Made by a program: the position numbers and the translations under genes
In this document: positions 1 through 9,767 of the stretch, one piece after another
Layout of the letters: the number at the start of each line of letters is the position of its first letter
Numbering within the stretch: position 1 is the first letter of the stretch
Assembly: GCF_006970865.1 (NCBI RefSeq)
Contig: NZ_CP035503.1
Location: 3,919,001 to 3,983,000, forward strand
From: Rhodoferax sediminis
Lineage (GTDB): Bacteria > Pseudomonadota > Gammaproteobacteria > Burkholderiales > Burkholderiaceae_C
Direction of reading: 5' to 3'
DNA length: 64,000 nt
Notes under the pieces: generated by a model
Database searches by the model: none
What the model was told of the DNA's origin: nothing
What the model saw: the letters and a program-made list of their open reading frames with translations, nothing else

Positions 1-300
1 ATGGCCACGCCAGGCCAAGCCGTCCATCTGCTCGCGCAAGTCCAGGTGGTTGTAGATTTCGCCGTTGAAGGCAATTACATACCGACCGCTGCCCGACGTC
101 ATGGGTTGATGCCCGGCAGGCGACAAATCCACAATGGACAAACGCCGATGGCCGAAGCCTATACGGGCCTGTGCATCGCACCACACCCCGCCATCGTCTG
201 GTCCGCGGTGCAAGAGGCGATTGGCCATCGCGGACAGCAGCGCCTCGTCATCCTGTCCACCATTGGATGGTCCGCCGAGAAACCCCGCAAAACCGCACAT
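1..300 (-). CDS. asnB: asparagine synthetase (glutamine-hydrolysing), N-terminal part, cut by window edge
   Basis: Reading the minus strand from the ATG at 298-300 gives MCGFAGFLGG, then RLLHRGPDD, FGHRRLSIVDLSPAGHQPM and FNGEIYNHLDLR. This is the class II glutamine amidotransferase domain of AsnB/WbpS-type enzymes, with Cys2 as the expected N-terminal nucleophile after Met removal. The 100 visible codons cover only the glutaminase half; the synthetase domain lies outside the window. The start codon shares base 300 with the TAA stop of the upstream methyltransferase, so translation is probably coupled. In polysaccharide loci such enzymes often amidate a sugar uronate or amino-sugar substituent, but that role is inference here. 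Confidence 0.9.
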   Translation of the reverse strand, partial: MCGFAGFLGGPSNGGQDDEALLSAMANRLLHRGPDDGGVWCDAQARIGFGHRRLSIVDLSPAGHQPMTSGSGRYVIAFNGEIYNHLDLREQMDGLAWRGH

Positions 301-1160
301 TACCGAGTAACCTCGTCCGCCGAAGTGCGATAACCGACGGCACACCAGTATGGCAAATTCGGAGAGAATTCAACTCTCTCCAATCCTGCACGCTCCATCA
401 TTTTTCTTATTTGCACGCGCGTAAAACGTTGCTCCAAGCGTGTCCCGAAGCGATCCAGTGCATCAGTTCGCATCGTATAAAAGCTACAGTCCTTGTATGA
501 GCTCAATGGTATATTTCTTACATCTATACCAGCTTTTCCAAGCCCTAGAGTCAATTTTGCGATCGGGTAGTAAACCGCGCCGGCGATGATTTGACTTACC
601 CAATATCTCAAAATATGAGGTAATTTCGAAACAACATTTCTTATAATATCGCTTAATTTCCATATTGCTCTAAACCATATGGGGCGATTATCGAATGCAT
701 AATATAGGTAAGTTAAGAATGGCGCACCAGGTTTCAATTTCTGCACGCAGGAGGTGATGGCAGATTGCGTATCCGGCACATGATGTAATACACCTAAAGA
801 GTAGCCGAAATCCATGCTTGCATCTTGCAATGGGATGGAATCCACGCTCGCCAAGTGAAATTCACAGTTATCGTTTCCAATTAAATTCCGCTTGGCCACT
901 TTCAAGGCAACGCTTGGATCAATGCAATGCAAATGCCCGACCCTTGGCGCAACCAGCTTCGCCCAACGCCCGCTCCCACAGCCCAGATCAAATCCCACCG
1001 CATTTGACGGCAAAGAACTCCAAGGAAAAATTGCGAAATACATTTCGAATATCCGTCTCTGCTCCTCCAGAGGGAGCGCGGATTGATCGAATCTCTCCCA
1101 TTCATCACCGAAACCATTTACGGTTTTCGGGTCTAGATTATTGGTTTTGGTCGCCGTCAT
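300..1160 (-). CDS. class I SAM-dependent methyltransferase
   Basis: The 286-residue product has a Methyltransf_11-type Rossmann core. Motif I is GFDLGCGSGRWA near residue 57, an acidic residue follows in LHCIDPS, and the motif IV region is MDFGYSLGVLHHVPD. A C-terminal extension of about 120 residues is hydrophobic in parts and basic, as in methyltransferases of polysaccharide or lipid loci. The acceptor cannot be deduced. Its position between glycosyltransferase genes and asnB suggests modification of a surface glycan. The stop overlaps the asnB start by one base. Base composition is lower in GC than the nucleotide-sugar genes. Confidence 0.85.
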   Translation of the reverse strand: MTATKTNNLDPKTVNGFGDEWERFDQSALPLEEQRRIFEMYFAIFPWSSLPSNAVGFDLGCGSGRWAKLVAPRVGHLHCIDPSVALKVAKRNLIGNDNCEFHLASVDSIPLQDASMDFGYSLGVLHHVPDTQSAITSCVQKLKPGAPFLTYLYYAFDNRPIWFRAIWKLSDIIRNVVSKLPHILRYWVSQIIAGAVYYPIAKLTLGLGKAGIDVRNIPLSSYKDCSFYTMRTDALDRFGTRLEQRFTRVQIRKMMERAGLERVEFSPNLPYWCAVGYRTSADEVTR

Positions 1161-1206
1161 TTTTCAATAGCCCCTAATTGCAAAAACCCACAAATTCAAA
1201 CGCGCT

Positions 1207-2262
1207 TTAACTTTCTTCCACTTTTCGAATTACACTGGCGAGTATGGGTAAGTTTCGATGCAGCGAATAGTGTTGCACTATGCGCTCTCGACTGGCTCGC
1301 CCCATCCCGGTACGTTTGCTCGGCTGGTCACGCATCATCCTTAATGCCTCTACCCATTCCTGATGCGTCGCTGCCAACAAACCGCATTCATCGGTCACCA
1401 CATCAATATTTGCACCCACAGGAGATGCAATGACGGGCACGGCGCATGCCATGTACTGGATGAGCTTGAATGCACACTTTCCACGCGCCCAAACATCATC
1501 TGGCAAAGGCATTACGCCAACGTCGAAAGTGTTTATTAAATCGATCTCGGTGCGCTCTTGCCAGTCGAGTTCCGTGATTGTCACATTAGGTATGGCAGGT
1601 GCTTTGCCGCCTATCACGATCAATCGCACTGCGCCCTCCTGCCCCAAGACAGACAACGGCTCGACAAGGTCAAATAGATATGGAGCAGTGGATGGGGACC
1701 CGATCCATCCCACTGTAAAAACGCCGTTGCGACCGGCAGGCTTAGGCAGATAACGATCAGTGTCAACCACGGTGGGCAAGTAGTGAGTGTTGGCGTTGTG
1801 CTGTCTCGCGTATTGACCCAGCACATGATTACCCGCTGTCACGGCAGCAGCACCAGCCATCACAGTGTCGAACTTGCTTCCAAGAAAAGGAGATGTAACG
1901 GCAAATCGACTACTGCGGTATTTTAGATAAAACGCATCGTCAAAATCATAGATGTAAGGCCGGCGAATTAATGTGCGCTCTAGCCAACCCGGCATCAAGG
2001 GCAACAACTCGCAATGCAACATGATTTGATCATATTTTTGCTGGCCCCATAAATCGGCAAAGCGGTTGAATCCGGCTTGCAGCATAGTAGCCATCGACGG
2101 TGCACTGCCGCTGAAACGCCTGCGCAAATAGTCGTCGCCTAGTAAATGACAAATTTTCAGATCAATTCCATGAGTCGCCAGCCCCGGGACGTATTGACCA
2201 AGACGGTAACGCGTACTTGCCGCCAATGGGCCGTAGAGCGCCATGCCAAGCACTTTAATCAT
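1207..2262 (-). CDS. glycosyltransferase family 4 (group 1)
   Basis: The 351-residue protein has a GT-B layout: an N-terminal acceptor domain, then VGWIGSPST near residue 187 and a nucleotide-sugar half with GKCAFKLIQYMACAVPVIASPVG near residue 266, the usual GT4 donor-binding segment. A Lys occupies the place where many GT4 enzymes have the first Glu of the EX7E motif. It would add one sugar to the repeating unit in the cytoplasm. Donor and linkage are unknown. The start ATG follows a 226-bp spacer after the polymerase gene, so it may have its own promoter. Confidence 0.85.
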   Translation of the reverse strand: MIKVLGMALYGPLAASTRYRLGQYVPGLATHGIDLKICHLLGDDYLRRRFSGSAPSMATMLQAGFNRFADLWGQQKYDQIMLHCELLPLMPGWLERTLIRRPYIYDFDDAFYLKYRSSRFAVTSPFLGSKFDTVMAGAAAVTAGNHVLGQYARQHNANTHYLPTVVDTDRYLPKPAGRNGVFTVGWIGSPSTAPYLFDLVEPLSVLGQEGAVRLIVIGGKAPAIPNVTITELDWQERTEIDLINTFDVGVMPLPDDVWARGKCAFKLIQYMACAVPVIASPVGANIDVVTDECGLLAATHQEWVEALRMMRDQPSKRTGMGRASRERIVQHYSLHRNLPILASVIRKVEES

Positions 2263-2488
2263 TGAAATAAGTCCCTTGAAATTGGAAAGCTACGGACCCC
2301 GGGTAAGAAAGCAATCGATAGAAGCTCATTCCCGGGGGAACATCCTCCTAGTTCGCAACGGGAGGGAGTTAAGACCCCATCACCGAAAAATAACGAATGA
2401 AGTATATGGCGAACGAGATATAAAGCACAAGCTCACCATCAAAATCTCACATTGCCGCGTAAAGTAGAGCTTCTTATAAAATCAATTG

Positions 2489-3730
2489 CTACATACATCC
2501 ATTAACTGTTGATGATTCAAAACAAGCAGAAGAGTTATATTTTTTAATCATAAATAGCGGCACTGAAGCGACTAATACAATCAACGGAAACATCCCTCTG
2601 GTGAAAATATAATTATTCTTAAAAGTCATTACAAGAATAAGAATGAAAACTACCGCAAGGAATTTTGAGTAATTTTCAGATTTCGGCAACGCCAATGCGA
2701 CTCGTGCTCGACAGTACAGATAGCCATAAATAAACAGAGAATAAAGGACGCCAATAAATCCATAACGAAAAATATCCTTCACATAGCCAACGTCAGATTG
2801 AAGTGCCTCAACACCAGTTCCGAAAATCGAGCTAAAAATATCGTTCGGCAGAAAAAACATATACGCCCAAAGAAATTGATCGGGACTTTGTACAGCATTA
2901 TTCGATACAATTTTATTGTATAAATCATCGCTAACAGGCACCAGATCAAGAGAAAAAGTGACATCAATAATTGGCACAATATATTTAAATAGAATAAAGC
3001 CAATAATGACAAATGAAACCACAAAAATCATAACCTTAGATAAAATTTTTATCTTTGATTTAATAAGATTAAGAAAATTAATGGAGACAAAAAACATCAC
3101 AAACAATGCAATCGATAGACGAGACGTGAAAAAACAACCCAGTCCAAATATAATATTAAATACAATGAAAGTAAAAATACCTCTGGGACGATAGATTTTA
3201 AATGAAAGCATCAAACATCCGATCACACAAAACAACCCCGCAATATCATAACCCGCCAATAGTCCAGAGGATTTAGCTGGTAAAATTCTTTCATTACCCG
3301 AGAAGTGCGATAGTGAAATATTGATCGACTCAACCATGGTAGCGGAAATTATTAGAATCGCATGGACCAGCAAAGCAAAAAACAGAGTTCTTAATATTTG
3401 AGCGGCCGAAAATGGAACGGATCCAATAAAGATCGCCATGATGACACAAGTAAGCGACGCTCTTAACAAACGCAATATGGAATCCAGATCGGAAGTGGAC
3501 CCAATCAATTGAATTATAGTTTGATATATTAATAAGATTGATATCATGACTGCGACCATAATTGATCGCCCATCAAGCTTTATCACACCTCCACTTATCA
3601 TAAAAACTATTATTAATGGCACGAATATCGATGAGTCAAAATATTCTACTTTTATTCCAAATAAAAAAATGAAGATAAAAATAAAACACAAAAAATCTCC
3701 TACAAAAATGCGACTGCTTTTTTCCTTCAT
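2489..3730 (-). CDS. wzy: O-antigen polymerase/ligase-like membrane protein (Wzy candidate)
   Basis: The 413-residue product is almost entirely hydrophobic, with roughly ten to twelve predicted transmembrane stretches and a larger hydrophilic loop around residues 235-300 (DVTFSLDLVPVSDDLYNKI onward). That topology is typical of Wzy polymerases and O-antigen ligases, which have little sequence conservation. The gene sits between a GT2 and a GT4 gene and downstream of a Wzx-like flippase, which favours Wzy. The DNA is strikingly AT-rich compared with both flanks, as is usual for horizontally exchanged serotype genes. The symbol is assigned by topology and context, not by a signature motif. Confidence 0.7.
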   Translation of the reverse strand: MKEKSSRIFVGDFLCFIFIFIFLFGIKVEYFDSSIFVPLIIVFMISGGVIKLDGRSIMVAVMISILLIYQTIIQLIGSTSDLDSILRLLRASLTCVIMAIFIGSVPFSAAQILRTLFFALLVHAILIISATMVESINISLSHFSGNERILPAKSSGLLAGYDIAGLFCVIGCLMLSFKIYRPRGIFTFIVFNIIFGLGCFFTSRLSIALFVMFFVSINFLNLIKSKIKILSKVMIFVVSFVIIGFILFKYIVPIIDVTFSLDLVPVSDDLYNKIVSNNAVQSPDQFLWAYMFFLPNDIFSSIFGTGVEALQSDVGYVKDIFRYGFIGVLYSLFIYGYLYCRARVALALPKSENYSKFLAVVFILILVMTFKNNYIFTRGMFPLIVLVASVPLFMIKKYNSSACFESSTVNGCM

Positions 3731-3735
3731 CAGAT

Positions 3736-4653
3736 TTACGCTCTTTTTTTGTAAGCCAATAAAAAGTATTTAAGAGATTTCGGAAAGAATCGGCCGAAAG
3801 AAATAAACCTCGATGTCATCCAAAATCTATCCGCTCTTATCGAAGAGGAAAGATGGGTTCGAAACAAATTTAAATCGTTTGAACACAGAGCAGTAGTTGC
3901 ATACGAGAGATGCTGTCTTGCGCGACAACGCGCGACATCACGAGTTTCACCTACCTTGCTGCTCGCAAGATCAATTGCATCTTCAATATACGGCATCAAA
4001 TTGAGCCTGCTAGATATTCCGATGCTACTTCTGTAATTTCCAAGGACCTCATTGATGAATCCTATATCAGCTCGCAATGCTGCCGCAACATACACATAGA
4101 AATCGATGAATGACTTATTTAAGTGAAATATTTCGCCCAATAAACTTCGACGATACATAATCGATGAGTTCATAAACATTGGGTGCCCTCGCAGCAGGTT
4201 TGACAGAGTTATAGATTGTGCATTTTCTTTTGTTGTACCAGTTTTCTCTTCAGAACGCCAGATTTGCATTCTGTGCGCCACAAGTGCGCATGTTTCGTTG
4301 GCGTCAAGATAAAGCACTTGTTTTTCAAGCTTACCTGGACAAAGCCAATCATCACCATCAACATGACTGACATATTCACCTTTAGCGGAACGATGGACGG
4401 CCAAGTAATTCTTGAGGCCTCCGATATTTTCCGTTTGAAATATTACTTTGACCAGATCAGGATAAGTTTTTTTAAAATTTTTTATTATTGATCTGGTGTC
4501 ATCCGTTGAGCAGTCATCACTCACAATGACTTCAAAATCAAAGCTCACTTTTTGATCGACAATACTTTGCAAGCACTGTTGAATATAATTTTCCTGGTTA
4601 TAGGTCACTACGCACACCGAAACCTTGGGTTGTTTTTCAGTTTCCATCATCAT
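3736..4653 (-). CDS. glycosyltransferase family 2
   Basis: The 305-residue protein begins with the GT-A fold signature VSVCVVTYNQENYIQQCLQS. It continues with FEVIVSDDCSTDDT near residue 40 and the metal-binding HVDGDDW (DXD-like) near residue 97. These are hallmarks of inverting GT2 sugar transferases. The C-terminal third is poorly conserved and probably binds the acceptor. The gene starts 6 bp after the flippase stop and ends 5 bp before the polymerase start, so the three are likely co-transcribed. Donor sugar unknown. Like its neighbour it is AT-rich. Confidence 0.88.
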   Translation of the reverse strand: MMMETEKQPKVSVCVVTYNQENYIQQCLQSIVDQKVSFDFEVIVSDDCSTDDTRSIIKNFKKTYPDLVKVIFQTENIGGLKNYLAVHRSAKGEYVSHVDGDDWLCPGKLEKQVLYLDANETCALVAHRMQIWRSEEKTGTTKENAQSITLSNLLRGHPMFMNSSIMYRRSLLGEIFHLNKSFIDFYVYVAAALRADIGFINEVLGNYRSSIGISSRLNLMPYIEDAIDLASSKVGETRDVARCRARQHLSYATTALCSNDLNLFRTHLSSSIRADRFWMTSRFISFGRFFPKSLKYFLLAYKKRA

Positions 4654-4659
4654 TGATCC

Positions 4660-6180
4660 TTATGCTGCAAATCGCGCGCGCCATTTGCTGCTTACTGTTT
4701 GTCGCACCCATGAAGATCCCATGGCGGACATGGCGACTAAGATCAAACCTAACAACAGAAGCTTCATAATAACAATGACCCGCTCTTGAGGCCATTTCAA
4801 CAAGCTGTGTGCCAATACAGTAGCTGTCAACGCGAAAAACACTATTGCACCCACGTCCCATAGCAGCCATTGAGTATGCAGGCCCTTTACAAATCGACCA
4901 TGCACTTTTGGTATCCAGATAAAGAAATATAGGACGTTGGAAGCTAGCCACGCGTATCCGGCACCGATAACGCCATATTGCACGGTTGCCCAAACCAACG
5001 ACGGAATCAGAAGGATTAAAAATAATGCGCTTCCTATCATGTGAAGCCTTAGATCCCCTTTAGCAAACTGCAGGTAATACGGAAACGCTGTCAAGGCGAG
5101 GAAGCCATTACCCAATGCATACAGACGCAACACAGGCGCTGCTTGAGCCGCTGCATGAATATCACCGGTCCAAGCCCAAAGCACTTGCTCGGCAAAGAAA
5201 GCCAGAACCAAGCAGGCCGGGATTGCGATAACAGCGACCATTTGTGTGGCGTTACGGTACAGCCCGATAAGACTAACTTCGTTACCTTCTGCCTGCAACC
5301 TTGCCATGCGTGGCAGTAGCGGCATACTGATGGGGCCGCTGATCATCATCACACCGCTGGCGGCCAGCACGGCCAGAGTGAAGTAGCCATAGTCGGCCAA
5401 TGGCAGCAATTTGGAGAGCACCAGCTTATCGGTCTGCGTGACCATCACCCACACTGACGACGTGAAGGCAATGGTGAGCGAGAATTTGAGTACGGGCTTG
5501 ATGGGCGCAAACAGTGAAGCCGGGGACCAGCCTAGAAGCTGCCCTTGCGGCACAGCAGGGAACAAACCATACGACTTGGCCGCCAAGCCGACTAGCTCCA
5601 TCACCGCTACCAGCAGCTGGTATGTAAAGAATACTGTTGGTGAATGCCCCACCCATATCAAGACAGGCAGCACACCGACAAAGCGCAACGTGGCCACAAA
5701 GGCATTGAATCCGCCCAGCCACGCCAACTCTTCTGAACCCGAAATACAACCTCGATACAGTCCAGACATCCAGCGCAGCGCCACGCCAATAGCCATGAGT
5801 TGCAGGGCCAACTGCACCTGCGCCAAGGGCAGGGTTTGCACCTTGAGCCACCCGGTAGCAATCGACTCCGAAAATACGAACATGGCACCACCGCCCAGCA
5901 GGGCGACGGCAAAGAAAATGAGTTGTAGTGCTCGCAGCAGGCTGCGGTAGCTCAGTGCATCGGTTGCGCCGCCCCTGAATCTGGCGGTTTCGCGCGCCAC
6001 GGTGGGAGTCAAGCCCAAGTCCAACAGGTTGAACCAGGCCTGTAGCATGGTGAAAAATCCCACCAAGCCATAAGCCTCCGCACCCATGTATTTCAAATAC
6101 AGCGGCAGGATGACGATGCCGATCAACGTCACGTAGATTTGACTGGCGTAGCTAGCGAGAATGTTTCGCTTGAGGGACAT
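4660..6180 (-). CDS. wzx: polysaccharide flippase / MATE-like membrane protein (Wzx candidate)
   Basis: The product from the ATG at 6178-6180 (MSLKRNILASYASQIYVTL) is 506 residues with about 12-14 hydrophobic segments, matching the polysaccharide biosynthesis protein family (Wzx/RfbX) that flips undecaprenyl-linked repeat units. An upstream in-frame extension to 6288 exists but is rejected: it overlaps the acetyltransferase gene and lacks membrane-protein character. The motif MGAEAYGLVGFFTMLQAW near the N-terminus is typical of the family. The gene lies 10 bp after the acetyltransferase stop and 6 bp before the GT2 start. Confidence 0.85.
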   Translation of the reverse strand: MSLKRNILASYASQIYVTLIGIVILPLYLKYMGAEAYGLVGFFTMLQAWFNLLDLGLTPTVARETARFRGGATDALSYRSLLRALQLIFFAVALLGGGAMFVFSESIATGWLKVQTLPLAQVQLALQLMAIGVALRWMSGLYRGCISGSEELAWLGGFNAFVATLRFVGVLPVLIWVGHSPTVFFTYQLLVAVMELVGLAAKSYGLFPAVPQGQLLGWSPASLFAPIKPVLKFSLTIAFTSSVWVMVTQTDKLVLSKLLPLADYGYFTLAVLAASGVMMISGPISMPLLPRMARLQAEGNEVSLIGLYRNATQMVAVIAIPACLVLAFFAEQVLWAWTGDIHAAAQAAPVLRLYALGNGFLALTAFPYYLQFAKGDLRLHMIGSALFLILLIPSLVWATVQYGVIGAGYAWLASNVLYFFIWIPKVHGRFVKGLHTQWLLWDVGAIVFFALTATVLAHSLLKWPQERVIVIMKLLLLGLILVAMSAMGSSWVRQTVSSKWRARFAA

Positions 6181-6190
6181 CGGGCCTTGC

Positions 6191-6760
6191 CTATTTCGTC
6201 TTGCTGGTCGTGAACCGCTGTTCCAGTTCCAGCAAGTCGCGGCTGCGCTCCTTGATCCGCCGGGCGGGATTGCCAGCATAAATGCCAAATTCCCCGCAAC
6301 TTCTGTTGATCAAACTGAGTGCCCCGACTGCGACACCGTCTTTTAGTTTCACCCCCGGCAAGATGACGCTGCCGCAGCCCACGATGACATGTTTGCCCAA
6401 AAATACATCAGCGTGGGTTACGCCGGTGTACTCGCTGGGCACGGTGGGGTTGGTCATCGTTATGCCGGAGTAATCGTCATTACTGGAATAGATGGCAACG
6501 CGGGACGAGATATTGCAGAAATCACTGAGTGTGATTTTCCCAGCTCCGATCAACGACGAGTAAACAGCTATGTGTACATGCTGACCAATGCTGATGCCGC
6601 CCACGCCAGCGGAAAGCACGCAAAAATCATCAATCCGCACGTTGTTGCCCAACGCAATCCGGCTCGCGCCGTAAAACGACGCGCGATCAGAAAGCTGGAC
6701 GTTCTCGCCCACGGAGGCGAATCCCAGCGTTTCGATGGCCTCTCGGGTCAGCATGGCCAT
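6191..6760 (-). CDS. left-handed beta-helix acyltransferase (sugar O/N-acetyltransferase)
   Basis: The 189-residue protein shows hexapeptide-repeat character (ASRIALGNNVRIDDFCVLSAG, ISIGQHVHIAVYSSLIG, VFLGKHVIVGCGSVILPGV) and a C-terminal FGIYAGNPARRIKERS, the classic end of WbbJ/maltose-acetyltransferase-like enzymes. The start at 6758-6760 lies one base after the TGA of the aminotransferase gene; an in-frame ATG at 6752-6754 is an alternative. Tight coupling to a VioA-type aminotransferase suggests it N-acetylates the amino sugar made by that enzyme, as VioB or FdtC do. This pairing is inference. Acceptor specificity cannot be read from the sequence. Confidence 0.82.
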   Translation of the reverse strand: MAMLTREAIETLGFASVGENVQLSDRASFYGASRIALGNNVRIDDFCVLSAGVGGISIGQHVHIAVYSSLIGAGKITLSDFCNISSRVAIYSSNDDYSGITMTNPTVPSEYTGVTHADVFLGKHVIVGCGSVILPGVKLKDGVAVGALSLINRSCGEFGIYAGNPARRIKERSRDLLELEQRFTTSKTK

Positions 6761-6761
6761 G

Positions 6762-7868
6762 TCAGGCGCCCTGCACGATATCAATAACGCGCTGCCAGTC
6801 TGGTGGGTTCAGGGCCGGGTAAATCGGCAAGCAAAGCACTTTCTGCGCCGCAGCAGAGGCCACGGGCAGGTTTTCGCGGTGTGCTGAGGGCATGCCCCGG
6901 TACATCGGAAAATCCGAAATCAACGGGTAAAAGTACCTGCGGGCGTAGATATTGCTGTCCTTGAGCTTTTGGTACAGTGCGTCGCGGCTCAGCGGATAGT
7001 CGGATTCCACCAGGATGGGGAAATACGAATAATTGGCCACTTGCTCGCCAGCATCTTGCAAACAGCGAATGCCACGCACGTTTTTCAGCGCTTCGCGATA
7101 GGTGGCATCAATGGACTTGCGCCGCGCCAAGGCCTGGTCAACATGTTTGAGCTGCAACATGCCAAAGGCGGCATTGATTTCGCTCATCTTGCCGTTGATG
7201 CCTGGGGCTACTACCGTCACCTCGTCCACATAGCCAAAGTTCTTCAACTGGTCGATGCGCAGTTTGGTCTTGGCATCGGGGCAGATGATGGCTCCCCCTT
7301 CAAAGGTGTTGAAGACCTTGGTGGCGTGAAAGCTCAACACCGAAAGGTCCCCATGGCGCAGCACGCTGCCGCCTTCGTCTTGCACGCCAAAGGCGTGGGC
7401 GGCGTCGTAGATGACTTTGAGGTTGTAGTTGTCGGCAATCTTCTGGATGGCCTGCACATCACACGGGTGGCCGTAGCAGTGCACGGGCATGATGGCTGTA
7501 GTGTGCGGCGTTATAGCGGCCTCGATCCGGGCGGGGTCAAGGTTCAGCGTGTTGGGGTCCACGTCCACAAACATGGGTTTGATGCCATTCCACAGCAGCG
7601 AATGGGCTGTGGCGACGAAGGAATACGGCGTCGTGATTACCTCGCCGGTGACGCGCAACGCCTGCAGGGCCGTTATCAGGCCGAGCGTGCCATTGGAGAA
7701 CAGCGCCAAATGCTTAACGCCCAGATAGTCGCACAGGGCTTTTTCCAGCTGCTGATGGAATGGCCCCCCATTGGTTAGCATCTTTTTGTCCCATATCTCC
7801 TGGAGATAGGGAATGAACTCCTCCAGCGGCGGGAGGTATGGCTGGGTGACGTAAATGGGTGGTTTCAT
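6762..7868 (-). CDS. DegT/DnrJ/EryC1 family sugar-nucleotide aminotransferase (VioA-like)
   Basis: The 368-residue PLP enzyme starts MKPPIYVTQPYLPPLEEF and contains LFSNGTLGLITAL (cofactor phosphate binding), YDAAHAFGV (PLP-pyridine Asp) near residue 157 and SFHATKVFNTFEGGAI, whose Lys is the expected Schiff-base residue. The N-terminal wording resembles dTDP-4-amino-4,6-dideoxyglucose transaminase (VioA). Its substrate, dTDP-4-keto-6-deoxyglucose, would come from RmlB in this same locus. Related enzymes aminate C3 instead (FdtB/QdtB), so the exact sugar is unproven. A palindromic repeat copy lies just upstream of the start. Confidence 0.87.
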   Translation of the reverse strand: MKPPIYVTQPYLPPLEEFIPYLQEIWDKKMLTNGGPFHQQLEKALCDYLGVKHLALFSNGTLGLITALQALRVTGEVITTPYSFVATAHSLLWNGIKPMFVDVDPNTLNLDPARIEAAITPHTTAIMPVHCYGHPCDVQAIQKIADNYNLKVIYDAAHAFGVQDEGGSVLRHGDLSVLSFHATKVFNTFEGGAIICPDAKTKLRIDQLKNFGYVDEVTVVAPGINGKMSEINAAFGMLQLKHVDQALARRKSIDATYREALKNVRGIRCLQDAGEQVANYSYFPILVESDYPLSRDALYQKLKDSNIYARRYFYPLISDFPMYRGMPSAHRENLPVASAAAQKVLCLPIYPALNPPDWQRVIDIVQGA

Positions 7869-8071
7869 GGTTTTTGAGTGTTCCCGAATTGATAGCTAAC
7901 TGCGCCCGTCTGGTATGCACCGGAGCCAGATTTGATGATCATAGTTGCGCCATACACACGACGCCAATTGGACAAGGCCGGCAGGCGAGCTGTACACGGG
8001 AATGTGTTTCAGCGGCCACTGGATATTGTCGACTCATGTTTAGCGATACGCACTTCGCAAACATCCAACCA
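7869..8071. other. 203-bp gap between rmlC and the aminotransferase gene
   Basis: No open frame with coding character is visible. The part nearest the aminotransferase start holds a dispersed palindromic repeat copy (7886-7937). The rest has no clear terminator or operator. The break may mark the boundary between the conserved nucleotide-sugar genes and the variable serotype genes. Confidence 0.5.
7886..7937 (+). repeat. dispersed ~55-bp palindromic repeat, copy 1
   Basis: It reads TTGATAGC, a 19-nt spacer, then a diverged right half ending AGCCAGATTTGATG. This is the same architecture (ATAGC, 19 nt, GGGCTACAGCCTGATTT) as the other copies in the window. It lies in the leader of the aminotransferase gene. 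Confidence 0.65.
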
Positions 8072-8614
8072 TCAAAACGCCTCGGCATCGTGCAACGCAC
8101 GCCCCTGCTGGTCTTTGGCTGACAGGCTGGGTTCAGTTACCACGGGCCATTGGATGCCGATGTTCGGGTCGTTCCACGCAATGCACCTCTCATGCTGGGG
8201 TGCATAGTAGTCCGTGGTCTTGTACAGGAAGTCTGCGGAGTCGCTCAGCACCACAAAGCCGTGGGCAAACCCCGGTGGCACCCACATCTGCCTGTGGTTG
8301 TCTTCGGTCAACTCCACACCCAGCCATTTGCCGAAGGTGGGCGAGCCTTTGCGAATGTCCACGGCCACATCAAACACGGCACCGCGCACCACGCGCACCA
8401 GCTTGCCCTGCGGCTGCTGGATCTGGTAATGCAGGCCGCGCAGCACGCCTTTGGCGGAGCGCGAGTGGTTGTCCTGCACAAAATGGACGTCCAGACCCGT
8501 GGCCTGGTTGAAGGCTTGCTGGTTGAAGCTTTCAAAGAAGAAGCCGCGGGCGTCGCCGAACACCTTGGGCTCGATGATCAGCACGTCGGGGATGGCGGTG
8601 GGGATGATGTTCAT
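8072..8614 (-). CDS. rmlC: dTDP-4-dehydrorhamnose 3,5-epimerase
   Basis: The 180-residue protein has typical RmlC length and motifs: VLIIEPKVFGDARGFFFESF, FVQDNHSRSAKGVLRGLHYQ with the catalytic His, VRVVRGAVFDVAVDIRKGSPTFGKW, and WVPPGFAHGFVVLS. It epimerises dTDP-4-keto-6-deoxyglucose at C3 and C5 on the way to dTDP-L-rhamnose. It lies 19 bp after the epimerase gene, and rmlB, rmlD and rmlA lie upstream in the same direction. Unlike the common rmlBDAC order, manC and a UDP-HexNAc epimerase gene are inserted between rmlA and rmlC. Confidence 0.97.
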   Translation of the reverse strand: MNIIPTAIPDVLIIEPKVFGDARGFFFESFNQQAFNQATGLDVHFVQDNHSRSAKGVLRGLHYQIQQPQGKLVRVVRGAVFDVAVDIRKGSPTFGKWLGVELTEDNHRQMWVPPGFAHGFVVLSDSADFLYKTTDYYAPQHERCIAWNDPNIGIQWPVVTEPSLSAKDQQGRALHDAEAF

Positions 8615-8633
8615 GGGTTTCGCCTGTTTTCAC

Positions 8634-9763
<1,130 letters not shown>

Positions 9764-9767
<4 letters not shown>

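Noticed and set aside
4660..6288. Longer flippase beginning at 6288
   Set aside because: The extra 36 residues overlap the acetyltransferase gene and are Arg/Ser-rich; the ATG at 6178-6180 starts the hydrophobic protein.
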